Positions 49,711 through 61,584 of a stretch of 64,000 nt of DNA are shown here, one piece after another. The stretch is from Monarcha castaneiventris obscurior (Eukaryota; Chordata; Aves; Passeriformes; Monarchidae). A program made the position numbers and the translations under genes. Below the pieces are notes generated by a model. The model had not been told where the DNA came from. It saw only the letters and a program-made list of their open reading frames with translations, and ran no database searches. Every line of letters starts with the position of its first letter. Positions within the stretch are counted from its first letter, which is position 1. The stretch spans positions 4,401,501 to 4,465,500 of the forward strand of contig JAMPIT010000481.1 in NCBI GenBank assembly GCA_026261815.1, read 5' to 3'.

Positions 49711-50775
49711 CTGGGGATGGATGTGCCACAAACAGGCCCTTCCCTCACTCCTTTCCTGGGATATTTCAGTGGGAATGCCCAGGAAATGCTGGGCTGTGTT
49801 CTGGGGATGGATGTGCCACTGAGCCTGCCTCAGCTCCACAAAAAGGCCCTTCCCTCACTCCTTTCCCAGGATATTTCAGTGGCAGTGCCTGGGAAATGCT
49901 GGCCTGTGCTCTGGGGATGGATGTGCCACAAACAGGCCCTTCCCTCACTCCTTTCCTGGGATATTTCAGTGGGAATGCCCAGGAAATGCTGGGCTGTGTT
50001 CTGGGGATGGATGTGTCACCGAGCCTCTCTCATCCCCACAAAAAGGCCCTTCCCTCACTCCCGGGAAATGCTGCCCTGTGTTTTGGGGATGGATGTGCCA
50101 CCAAGCCTCCCTCAGCCCCATAAACAGGCACTTCCCTCACTCCTTTCCCGGGATATTTCAGTGCCAGTGCCCAGGAAATGCTGCCCTGTGTTCTGGGGAT
50201 GGATGTGCCACCGAGCCTCCCTCAGCCTCACAAAAAGGCCCTTCCCTCATTCCTTTCCCGGGATATTTCAGTGGGAGTGCCTGGGAAATGCTGCCCTGTG
50301 TCCTGGGGATGGATGTGCCACAAACAGGCCCTTCCCTCACTCCTTTCCCGGGATATTTCAGTGGGAGTGCCCAGGAAATGCTGGCCTGTGTTCTGGGGAT
50401 GGATGTGCCACAAAAAGGCCCTTCCCTCACTCCCGGGAAATGCTGCCCTGTGTTTTGGGGATGGATGTGCCACCAAGCCTCCCTCAGCCCCATAAACAGG
50501 CACTTCCCTCACTCCTTTCCCGGGATATTTCAGTGCCAGTGCCCAGGAAATGCTGCCCTGTGTTCTGGGGATGGATGTGCCACCGAGCCTCCCTCAGCCT
50601 CACAAAAAGGCCCTTCCCTCATTCCTTTCCCGGGATATTTCAGTGGGAGTGCCTGGGAAATGCTGCCCTGTGTCCTGGGGATGGATGTGCCACAAACAGG
50701 CCCTTCCCTCACTCCTTTCCCGGGATATTTCAGTGCCAGTGCCCAGGAAATGCTGGCCTGTGTTTTGGGGATGAG
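49711..50775. repeat. Minisatellite with 372-bp higher-order repeat
   Basis: The landmark TGGGGATGGATGTGCCAC recurs at spacings of 90, 110, 90, 82, 110, 110, 90, 62, 110, 110 and 90 bp. The block 110+110+90+62 (372 bp) occurs twice in succession, from 50063 and from 50435, and is almost identical for about 300 bp. Open frames of up to about 390 codons cross it on several frames; they come from the repeat and lack any known domain. Confidence 0.95.
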
Positions 50776-51457
50776 GCAAACTCTGCCTCTTCAAGCAGTG
50801 CTGGTCAGAGCCATCCCGAACAAAACCCAGGAGGATTTGTGGGACTGCAAAGGAGTTTTCCAAGCTAAGGGTGCCACTCGGGCTGGGAATTGCTTCTGTT
50901 CCCAGCAGCACCTTGAGGTGACCCCTCGGGATCACTTCCATGCTTTGCTCTGAAGCACAAATTCTCTGCTGGAGCAGGAAAGGGCTGGAAAAGGAAGGGA
51001 AGGCTCAGGGCTCTGCTTTCCTGCTCGTCTGCACTCCCTTGGTTTATAGGAAACTCCACATCTGCCCCTCTTTAACATTCCCACGGTTTCACCTTGATTT
51101 TCATCACCAAAACCTCATCTTGAGGCAGAAGAGTGGGAATCAGGAAATATCCTTCAGCTTGCCTGCTTTGAAAGCAGCTTTTCCATCCTCCCTTCCCACA
51201 GGGTCGTGTTTCCCAGCCAGGATCAACTTCTGGCTGTTTCCTTTCTCTTTGCCTTGCAGAGGAGAGCTATAAAATGCAGGAAATGGGAAATAGAAGGGCA
51301 GAACATGGAATAAACCAATCCTCAGCGTCACACACTGAACATGAGCTCTCTGAAAACCATTCAGGTGATTACTCAGTGCTTTATATCAGTGTCATCGTCC
51401 TGTGTAAGTCAGATGGAATTTGGAGACAGTCACCATCTCTTTATCTTTTAGGTTGTG

Positions 51458-51699
51458 ACCTGGAGAATTTAACGTGTTTCTGGTTTTTAAATACTTCAAT
51501 TGCACACACGATTTCCAACACCCAACAAGATATAAAGCTGGAAAATCACTTACAGGACCTGGTTCACTGCCTATTTATTTCCTTTGATTGAAATATTTGA
51601 AATACTGTCAGGATAATTTTAAAACATCCCATTGCTCCCCATATAAAAATCCCTAAGATGATGATTAGCTGCTAGAAATGAGATTGATACCATTTGATT
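51458..51699 (+). repeat. Long inverted repeat, left arm
   Basis: It matches the reverse complement of 53022-53283 along about 240 bp, with identical blocks such as CTGGAAAATCACTTACAGG, ACCTGGTTCACTGCC and CATCCCATTGCTCCCC. The family is unknown to me. Confidence 0.85.
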
Positions 51700-53021
51700 G
51701 CAGTGTAACTTCAGATATTTAAAAATTTCCCAGATTTGTGCATGCAAATGCTCAGCCCTGTAGCTCTGTGAGGAGCAAACAGGATTTGTGTATGTGAGCT
51801 GTCAGCTCCTTTGATCTGTGCATTCACTCAAATGCTCTTTGCAGCAAGTGCAATTACACATGTAAAGTGCAGAGGAAAATGGATTAAACAGGTTTGGAAC
51901 CTCTCAGAAAAAATTACCCCATGTACATTTTAAGCTACCCTTTTCAGAGCAGCTGAAATAAATTCTATTTATTTTAGAAGTGTATTACAGTTGCCAAGAA
52001 GCCACTCCAAAATTATCAGGGGTAGGGATTATTGGTTTTACACGTGATTTTGGGAACTGAGGCATCTCTGAGTTCGAGGATAACACAACCAGGATCAGCC
52101 TCTAGAAACTCTGTCAGCAAGTCCTTTATGAAAAATTAAATGCTTGCTGCTTGCATTTTTTTTTTTTTTTTGCAAGGCCCCACAAAGATTTCCTGTCCAA
52201 ACTGTAGCAAAGTTAATTGAAAGTCAGGCTGGGAAATGGCAATTAAAGCCAACGTGCAGCAGCATGAGGGGTGAAGGAAGACGTGCAGAGTGTGGTCAGC
52301 CTCTGATCCAGCCAGAGCAATGACTTGAATTGTTCATGGGAAGGATTTCAGCATTTTCCCAATCCAAACAAACCCTAAATCCATCAGCGCCACGAGATAA
52401 TAACAATCAGCTCGTGCACAGGTAGTTGTGCAGCTAATGACCTGGAGACGGGCTGTAATTAAAGCCTTCACTCGGCGGCTTCAGGACCTCTGATCCACTT
52501 CCCCGTGCCCTCATGGATGCTGTGTTCATTAAAAGTGCGCAGGTCATTAACTCATTAACAGCTGCGGGATGCAAATGAGGGGAACGAGGGAAGGGGATGT
52601 CACCGTTCTTGTGAAGTGTCCCGGGGCCGGGCTGATCACTTTTTACAGCTGCTGTTAGAGTGGTTCTGTCAGTGAAAGCAGCTCAAAAAGAATAAAGAAT
52701 GAAATTAACAGGAATGAATATTTCACTGTTAAATAGCCAGCACATTGCTGCTCTGCAAGGTACAACTCACAGTGCTCCTGGCTCTGATGTCCTGCACCAA
52801 AAGGTGCCTTTTTTTCTGTTTTAACACAGGAAAAATTCCCTGTGTCTCTTCACCAAGGTTGTGCCATCCTGAAATGCATGGACGGAGCTTGGGTAGAAAA
52901 TCTTGTGGACAAACTGGAATGGTTTATTCCCAATAATGAGTTACACACCGTGATGTGTGTCACTGGGATTTGTCCCCAGCTCTGCAACCTGCTTGGGCCA
53001 GAGGAGGAACAGCTAAAGAGG
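51700..53021. other. Spacer between inverted arms
   Basis: It contains a T-tract (about 52160-52176) and the candidate regulatory segment at 52400-52640. A short open frame at 52842-53057 runs into the right arm and has no recognisable domain. Confidence 0.6.
52400..52640. promoter_or_regulatory. Candidate conserved noncoding element
   Basis: A dense cluster of TAAT/ATTA sites, a CAGCTG E-box and a perfect octamer ATGCAAAT (52569-52576) sits in mildly CpG-containing DNA with no simple repeats. This is composition-based inference only. Confidence 0.25.
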
Positions 53022-53283
53022 AATCCTGATGGAATCGATCTCATTTTTGAGAGTTAATCATCATCTTAGGGATTTTTATGTGGGGAGCAATGGGATGTTT
53101 TTAAACTATCCCATTGTGTAAACTATTTTAAACAGTATTTCAGATATTTTGACCAAAGGAAATAAATAGGCAGTGAACCAGGTCCTGTAAGTGATTTTCC
53201 AGCTTTCTATCTCTGTTGGGTGTTGGAAATCATGTGTGCAATTGAAGCATTTAAAAACCAGAAGCAGGTAAAATTCTCCAGGT
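53022..53283 (-). repeat. Long inverted repeat, right arm
   Basis: Partner of 51458-51699. It is slightly longer because of an insertion of roughly 20 bp in the middle (around 53105-53130, ACTATCCCATTGTG-type sequence). Both ends of homology are sharp. Confidence 0.85.
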
Positions 53284-56080
53284 GAAACCCCCCATTCCCC
53301 CAGATCAGAGCAGTGCCCTTTTCCAGGCAGTTCAGCTGCCTTTAGAAAATGACTCCACTTTTACAAGTAGCAGAGCAAAGGAGTTAATTAACAGGACACT
53401 TAATCACATTTCCTGGCACCAATACATCAGGTACAGGTGTCATTTCCATTAACGTCCTCCAATATTTATATTTTCCAAGACTCTCTAAAAGTGCTGTTAA
53501 TGGAGTTGAGAAGAAGAGATAATTTTCTTGCTGCAGCCAGTCTGGGTGATTAAGTGCTCAGGCTCTGGTAACAAATGAATGCAACAACCTTTAAATCCTT
53601 TCCATACAGACAAATTAATGTATTTCTCATCATAATATTGCTGGAAATCCAGCCAGGCCAGTGCATCTCTGTGACTTTCTCTGCATGAGTCAGATTTACA
53701 CCGCTGCACTGAGGAGAAAAAATAAGAAAAGGGCTGCGATGACAAGTTGATAAACAAGGCAAAATAATCTAATTTGCACTGTGCCATTTGTACGCTGTCA
53801 GCTCGCACATAATTCCAGAAATTACTGTGGATAAATCCATTCCAGGGCTGCTGCTGGGCCCAGGGAGCCCTAGTGCTTCCTCCCCGTGAGGAATTTGCAT
53901 GGCAGAGCCACCCAGCCCTTCCCTGCAAGATGGAAGTCCCCCTTCTCTTCCAGCAGTGCTGACATTTAAATGTGATGTCAATGTTACAGTCTCATCCTAA
54001 TTTCCAAATCCCTTGTGCTAATAGTGCTTAAGCCTTAATTGCACATTTAATCATCAGAATTACAGAGTGGCTCGGGGAAGTTGGATGGAAAAAATGCAGT
54101 GGGCAAAGACAGCAGAGCAAATCAAACAGGAGAGGGAGAGAAAAGAAGTCATTTTCTGTTTTGCAGAAAATGTAAAACATGTTTTCCAGCCAGTGGTGAA
54201 ATGAGATCCCTGTAAATATCAGCTTTGTGCTGCTGAATGCTTTGTGCTTACTGGAACTAATTATCTACAAATGTATCTATTTAGCTACAATCTGAAGGAC
54301 ACACTGCCATCACCTAATCTCAAGCACTAAAAACTAAAAGAATTGTGCCCTGGACTCAGATTTTTCTGCAGCTGGCTGTTTTTTCACAGCTCTGCACACC
54401 AAATCTCCACCCCACATAAGAAGCGTTCCGTGTTTGAAAGAAGAGACAGTTTTTTAACTTGATAATTAAAATACTTCAAACAGAAAATCAATCCTATCTA
54501 CAGGCTCTCTGAACCCAGCATTTCAAGAGTCTCAATGAACTTGCCTAAAGACTTCAGTCACCAAGGAAATAAAGGTGACAAAGTTTGTGAAATAATGAAC
54601 TGAACCTGGGAGCTGGGATAGTCAGGAACGTTCAGTGTTGATGCTGAGATGTCAGAACTGCAGTTCCTGTCTCAGTGCCTGGATCTCCTGCAGAGTAATT
54701 ATTTTGAGAAAAGTCAAAATAAGATTTTAGAACAGTCCACAGGCAATAGAATAATTCTTACTACAGTGTTGCTGTAACCATTTGTTACTGACACTTCCTC
54801 CTCCCGTGGAAGTCTTTTGGTGGCCGCGCAATGTCTGAAAAATGAAACTCTGGCTTCATAACTGAGCTGCCAGCTCCAATCACTTTGTTGGAACCGGCCA
54901 AAAATACATCTCCCTTCTTCAGAAAAAGCTGTCCTTTTCTCGCTGAAAAGCAATTTGTTCAGCAAAACTTTAAAGGCTTTTTCTAAATAATCCGAAGGTA
55001 TGAAGCTGATCTGGAGGCTGACCAAAACCAGAGTGAAGGACACAATCCAACCCCGTGTCTGACAGCAGGAATGGCATTGCTTTTGTATCCAGCTGAATTC
55101 TGCAGTCTACACCCAGAAAATCAATTCCTCTTCTGGTTTAACTGCCACCAACCCCAAGCTGATCCTGCAGGGGAAAACTGATGATGAATGAGGATGGGTT
55201 TGACCTTTTCACTGCAGTCGATGCCATTACAGAGATGAGCACCCCTGAACCACAGGCGAGGCCTTGCTGTGCTGCATCCTCAAACCCAGGGTGGGAATGG
55301 CATTCCTTCCTTTCCACAGGAACTCAGGGAATCCTGGAACCTCTGCCTCATGGGATTTCAGAGCCTTTGCTTTGGTACCAGCCACGTGTTGCTGCTCAGC
55401 CCAACCCCAGCAGAAATTCCTGTCAGGAATTGCTGTCAGGAATTCCCAGCTCTGTTGACATCAGTGCCAGCCTGTGTGGGAGCTGGGTACTCCACACAAA
55501 TCCAAGTTCTTTATCTTCACCTCTGGGGAGCTTCACCTCGAGCCCCAACAGATGAGAAACGGCTGCAGATGTTGTTTCAGGTTGTTGATTTCTCCTTCTC
55601 TCTGCCAGCTCTCAGCTCCGGCCGCACATCTGATGCAGCCGAGTCCGAGCGGGCACTGCCCAGCCCTGGGCTGTCCCGGCCTTTTTGTGCCCTTTCCATC
55701 ATCCAACCATTCTTCACAACGCATTTATTAGTTACTGTTCTGTACCAATTCATTTGCACCTGTTCTAGACACGGAATTTCTACCTCTTTTTCATTCTACC
55801 AATCATTTTGTGCCACCACCACCAGAGAAGATGGAGGAGAAGGAGAAGAAGAGGAAGAACTGGGCAATGCCCAAATTCCTCCATCTTAGACCCTTCATCC
55901 TCATATTAAAAGCCCTAAAATCTACTTTTTACCTTGTAAAATACTAAACCACTGCTCATTTTCACACTCTGGTGGCTTGCAATGATTCTGGCAGTGTTGG
56001 TAACTTTTCCCATGGGCTGAGGGCAAAGCCGGTGCCATTCTGGGCTTCTTTCCAGGCTCTGGGACCCCCTTGCTGGGGCT
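53284..56080. other. Intergenic DNA
   Basis: No repeat family or exon is recognised. A GA-rich stretch lies at about 55830-55860. Confidence 0.6.
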
Positions 56081-56170
56081 CCTGAGCCCCCAGGGCAGCC
56101 CGAGGTGTGCCCTGAGCTCCCAGGGCAGCCTGAGGTGTGCCCTGAGCTCCCAGGACAGCCAGAGATGTGC
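56081..56170. repeat. 30-bp tandem triplication
   Basis: Three 30-bp units with CCTGAGCTCCCAGG, CAGCC and GAGGTGTGC; the third is the most diverged. Confidence 0.9.
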
Positions 56171-56865
56171 CTTAGATTCCAGCAAGCCTGCCTGAGGTTG
56201 TGCTTGTCCATTTCCTTGAGGATTTTCCTGCCTCTGCCCTGCTGACATCTCCCTCTTTCAGTTCCCCAGATCTCATCAGATTTGGAAACCTAAATGTGTC
56301 CTGCACTCCACATACACCAGCCCAGGGAAGTGCTGGAGTGATCCTCGTGGTTTCAGCTGCCTGGAATCCTGAGACGCTTTGCAACGATTTAAAGGAAAAC
56401 TTCTTCCTCTTCAAGGCACCAGGTGATAAGCAGATGGAATCTCTCCTGAGCCCTATAAATTATCAGTAGCAAATCTGCACCTTCTTGTGTAGAAAATCCA
56501 ATAAAGCATCTACTTTGCCACCTTTAATTTAATCTACAGACTGACACCATATTGCTCCAAGCTTTATATCTTAAAAAAACCTCACAAAAGATGGGCAGGC
56601 TGTGCTAATGATATTTGACAGCTCTTTGTCCACGAGAACACCCTCCAGTAATGTATTCCCAAACAGCAGAAATTTCCCTGGCTGACATATGCTGTGAGTT
56701 CAAATGACTAATGGCAGGCTGGGATACACAGTGACAGGGATAACAACCTCCTTCCCCAGGTTTATCACGAGCCCAAGCCTCTCAAATCAAGCTCAGCAGC
56801 AGCTTCATGATTTTTTGGGGGTATGTTCTTGTTTTGGTGGGGCAGTTATCAGCAAATCAATGGGA

Positions 56866-56960
56866 CAAGCTGAGAGAAGAAGTTTAGATGGGATATTGGG
56901 AAAAAAATCCTCCCTGTGAGGGTGGGGAGGCTGCCCAGAGAAGCCTGTGGTGGTTGTTCT
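56866..56960 (+). mobile_element. CR1 LINE fragment
   Basis: GAAGTTTAGATGGGATATTG, then CCTCCCTGTGAGGGTGGGG and GGCTGCCCAGAGAAGCCTG, follows the CR1 3' region in plus orientation. It ends about 40 bp before the 81-bp tandem array. Confidence 0.85.
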
Positions 56961-56999
56961 TCATTTATAATTAATTTATAGCTTTAAACATTTGCTTGG

Positions 57000-57393
57000 C
57001 TTGGGTCAGGCATGGAACAGGTTTTATTTGGGTGCCTGAGCAGCTCGGAGCTGCATCCAGAGCCCTGATTCGAGCCCAGGCTTGGGTCAGGTGTGGAGCA
57101 GGTTTTATTTGGGTGCCTGAGCAGCTCGGAGCTGCATCCAGAGCCCTGATTCCAGCCCAGGCTTGGGTCAGGTGTGGAACAGGTTTTATTTGGGTGCCTG
57201 AGCAGCTCGGAGCTGCATCCAGAGCTCTGATTCCAGCCCAGGCTTGGGTCAGGCATGGAGCAGGTTTTATTTGGGTGCCTGAGCAGCTCAGACCTGCATC
57301 CAGAGCCCTGATTCCAGCCCAGGCTTGGGTCAGGTGTGGAACAGGTTTTATTTGGGTGCCAGAGCTGCATCCAGAGCCCTGATTCCAGCCCAG
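57000..57393. repeat. 81-bp tandem array, five copies
   Basis: CTTGGGTCAG recurs at 57000, 57081, 57162, 57243 and 57324, exactly 81 bp apart. The last unit lacks about 12 bp. Since 81 is 27 codons, open frames persist on both strands, but there is no sign of a gene. Confidence 0.96.
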
Positions 57394-60164
57394 TCCTTTC
57401 TCTCTCTCTCTCAACACTTCCTCAGTCAGTCTGGGCTCAGCTGTGCTCTGACCCTGAGGAGCTGGAGGTGAATCAGGCAGCCAGGGCTCGGTGTGAATTT
57501 GTGTTCCTGCAGCCCTGGTGTGAGATAAAAACCCCCACAAAACACAGCCCAGCTCCACAGGCAGTGAGGATCCCACACTCTGCACCTCGTGTGGCACCTC
57601 TGGGGTTTTAATCAGTGCATGGGGTCACACTGAACACCCAGAGGAATCCACGGGCCTGCTCACTCCCAGTTTGGGTATCTCTCTGCTGTGAGTAGAAACC
57701 AATATATTTACAGGGAACAGATGCTATTTGCCTCATCTATTCCCTGCTGCTGCTTCAAACTTGCAACTCTCCCCAGTTCCTGGCAGCTCAAGATGTTCAG
57801 AATTTGTAAATACCAAACTCTGTTTGTACAGAACTGAGCTCCTGGTATTGGTGGTGTGGTGCAGTCTTAAAAATCAGGGAGGAAGAGCAGCACCATCAAT
57901 TCTGTTGTCCCAGAAACCAGAAACAAACTGGGGAATGGACATTGTTCTGGTCCAAGTATTTAATCACCGAACATTGTAATGAATGCCATGAGAAAAAAAC
58001 ATCATCACCTTCCCACAAATGTTTGAATTATGCACTGTAAGCAAATAGAATTACATCCCATGCTCAGAATTATCTGGTGAGCTCTAAATCACCTTTTACT
58101 TTGTACCAGCCACTCTGGGCATCAAACAATCAAATCACTCTTAAATCTCATCCAATGAGCTCCCAAAGTCATTGAAGAGATCGTGAACGAGGTTCCAACA
58201 CTCACCTGATATACAGATAAATGTCTTTCATATATCTTTAAGTGGTTATTAATGTCTGAATTAGTTTAGAATACATTAACCTTCAAGGTAAATTAGATCA
58301 ATCAAGGAAATTACTCACAAGTCTGGGTCTATCTTTTTTGCTGAAATTCAGAGGGTGTGCCAAGCATTTAACAGCATCCCAGAGCAGCTTCTCCCTGAGA
58401 GGATGGCCTTGGTCGTGGAGAGGGGCTGGACATTCATTTCTGGATGCTGATGATAAAGTTGTTGCTCAGGATGAGAGGAATCAATGATCAGATGGGAACA
58501 AAATGTTTACAGTTGTGCAGAAGGGGAGTGATGCTGTCAATGTGGAAAATCAGGTGCAATTCTATCCTCAGCTCCATTTATCTCCCACTCTGGGTTTATC
58601 TGAGCCTCGTTTATTTTAACTGTGGAAGTGGCTGAAAGGCTCAGCCTGTTCCCTTTTGCCCCAGTCCAGACATTGGTCACATTCTGCTTCAGAACTACTT
58701 CAATTTTCACCTTTTTGACTACAAATCCTACAGATAAAAGGTATTGAAACACCCCGTGGGAATGTGCCACTATTACAGCCACAAATGTCATCCTGTGCAG
58801 TGCTGAGAGCCTGAGAATTCCATGTTTGGCCACTGCTTTCCACAGGAACAGGAGAACATTAACACTGAGCACGAGGCTAAGCTGAAGTCAAGTGGTTTTT
58901 ACCATGATAATGGTGAAAGCTTTGGGGGGTTTAAGTTAAGAACAGATTGTGCTGTTGCAAAAAACGCCCTGTGTGCCAAGGCAGGGCACAGCTGCCAGGA
59001 GATAAATCCCCGAGACAACCCCGGGCTCTGTGTGAGAAGGCAGGGATAAGGATTAGAGAGGATCCTTGGGATCCTAGCAGCGATCAGTGTCACACCTCCC
59101 AAATCTCCACTTCCATCATCAGCTGGGAGAGCAGTCACCAGAGCTGGCCCTGCTTTCATACTCAGAGCACACTGAAAATTGATGTCTCAAAACCTTTCCT
59201 GCCTGCTAAGGGGATTGTTGGATTAAAACTTCAAAGCCTGCAACTTGCCTCGACATCAAACCACCTGCAGTCGCCAGATTTACCTCGCTGATAGGTGACA
59301 CACGGACTCAAAAAGGACAAAAAGCCCCTAAACCAGAAATCAGAGCAGCTTTTAGTACCAATACAGGTGTTCCAAGGGAAAAGAAAACGCAGATGGAAGT
59401 GCAAAGTGGGATCTGAAAGGAATTCATGCTGAATGTGGGCTGTGGTGTGCTCACACTGCAAACACCTGACTTAGGACAGCATTTTGCTGCTATCCAACTT
59501 CTCAAAGAGTTGTGGAGTCCTGTTCTTCCTTTCCTGAGGACCTCACTCCTTGGCTGTGGAGAATTTCAGCCCAGGAGGGTGAACTCTGCAGAGAAAAGGG
59601 AGATCCACCTACAACTGACCCCAATTTCTCCTGTGTTTGGGATTTAGCACAAAAATCCCACTTTGGGGGAAAACCTATAAAATTCCAGCCATCCAGCAGC
59701 AGGGCCCCAAAAATCTGCTCTTGAACTCTTCCCCTTTCAGCTTTCCTGTCCCTGCTGAGGAAATGCTCCCACTCCACCCAAACTGCAGGGAATGCAGGGA
59801 AAGCTTTGTGCCTGTGCCTGGGGGACAAAGGCAGCACTGCAGCAACGCTGCTGCAGTGAAACACAACTGAACATGCAGTGCTGCAATCCAAAATGTGGCT
59901 GTTCTTTAAAACAAGTCAGTGTTAATTGGCGTGCTAATTGAAAGCCTATTGAATATTGTGATAAATGCTATCTGAGAGATGATTAAAAACCCTGACACCT
60001 ACATGATGTTTTACAAAGCTCTCAAAACATGGAATAATTCTTCCTTGGAGTAGCTGAGACATAAGTAAATAATCCAGCTAATCTGAGGAGGAGGAAAAGA
60101 ACTGAACAGAAATTCCAGGAGCATTCTGGTGTTGGTTAAGTGTTCAAAAAGTGAGAAATTAAAA

Positions 60165-60275
60165 AAATTCTTCTCTGGGAATTCCATCCCAGGGCCTCAC
60201 AGAGAAGGATTCCTTCCCAATACCCCATCCAAACCTCCTCCCTGTCAGTGTGGAGCCATTCCTGTCACTCCTGAT
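60165..60275 (-). mobile_element. CR1 LINE fragment
   Basis: GGATTCCTTCCCAATACCCC, then ATCCAAACCTCCTCCCTGTC and GTGGAGCCATTCCTGTC, is the reverse complement of the CR1 segment encoding its conserved 3' part. Confidence 0.85.
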
Positions 60276-61570
60276 GGGAGCCCTGCCTTCCTCAATCAGA
60301 GGGATTATTTTGGTGATTTTTATGTAGAATATAGGAGAGTCTTCAGTCAGTGACTTTGAAATAATCCATCTGGAGAGAAATTCTCTCCTGTCTGTGTTAA
60401 AGGGCACCTTACAGCAAATCCCACCAGGTAAAAACAATGAAAATGATTTCCTCGTTGTGTTTGCACCCCTGATTCCTCACAGAGTGATTTTTGTACAGAT
60501 GCACAGCCGTGAATTCAGGAAATCTGCACATGAGAATGGAGCTCAGGTGTTTATCCAAAGCTTTATTTATATCCAAAGTTTTCCATGTGTGTTTATAAGG
60601 GAGCACTGGGAGCAGAGGACACTGCTCAAAGCATGAAACAATTGGAACACTCCAAGCCCTGCTGCTGTCACCTTCTCCCAGCAAGTTTGGTCTCAGCTCT
60701 TTCTCCTCCTCCCTTCCAAAGGAACCAGAGTAGCTATGAAATGGAAATCATTTTGTTGGGGTTCTCTGAGTTGTTGCACATTTCTCTGTTTGCTTTCTCT
60801 GTTGCTGTGTAATTATTCAGACTCCTCCAGCTCATTAATTCAGTTCCATTTCACCACCAAAAGCCTGAGATCGCAGCGTTTTCCAAGCTCAGCCACAACC
60901 TTCTCCTTTCAGGACAATTTGGTTCCCATGTTTGCTGGGGCTTGATGCCCAACAACCGTGGCCTGATTTGAGAAATATGAAGTGCAGAATAAACTTTGAT
61001 GTGCACATTAATGCTGAAATAGTCCCTAGAAATGGCTGAGGTTTTCAGGAAAATTGCATTTATACAGAATATATTCTCCTTCATATTCCATTACAGCTGA
61101 GGGGCACTGATTTGGCTCTGAATTAATCCCTTTTTCCTTTCATATTGTCTGATTAGTTTGTTTTTCCCATTTGTGAATTATCTTTGCATCTCTACACCTC
61201 CAGCCATTAAAATATCAACGTTTTACATTTTACAGGTCCCCGTGTGAGCAAAGCCAAGAGCCTAAATCCCTGTTTTCCAGCACACTGGGAAGAGTGGGAA
61301 CAGCCAATGTGACCCAGAGCTCATCACAGAGGCATCAAATCTAAATAAATAAAAAGCAAACTTTGTATTCACCTCCACAGCACAAAGGACAAATGAAAGT
61401 AGGTTACAGAATACCCTGGGAAAATTCCTGACTTTTATATCCAGAAGAATTCCACCAGAGTGGGATCTCTGTCCCTGCTGTCCTGTTCACTGTGAGGAAA
61501 CCTTTCCAAGCTGCTCCAATTTGACACCAAACTCAGGAAATTCTGGAGATGATTCCTAAAGTTCCTGCAC

Positions 61571-61584
61571 ATTGCCATGGCAAC
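61571..61584. promoter_or_regulatory. Palindromic RFX X-box-like site
   Basis: ATTGCCATGGCAAC contains a perfect 12-bp palindrome TTGCCATGGCAA, the core of a strong RFX1-type X-box. No nearby gene is identified. Confidence 0.4.

Noticed and set aside
49702..50953. Open frames up to 388 codons rich in Cys, Trp and Pro
   Set aside because: They are by-products of the higher-order minisatellite, present in several frames, with no start context or splice evidence.
52842..53057. 71-codon open frame as a possible small gene
   Set aside because: No recognisable domain, and it runs into an inverted repeat arm whose partner does not preserve the frame.
54714..55043. 109-codon minus-strand open frame
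   Set aside because: No homology I recognise, no supporting splice sites, length within chance for this DNA.
56971..57597. 208-codon minus-strand frame with repeated peptide
   Set aside because: Comes from the 81-bp array, whose period is a multiple of three.
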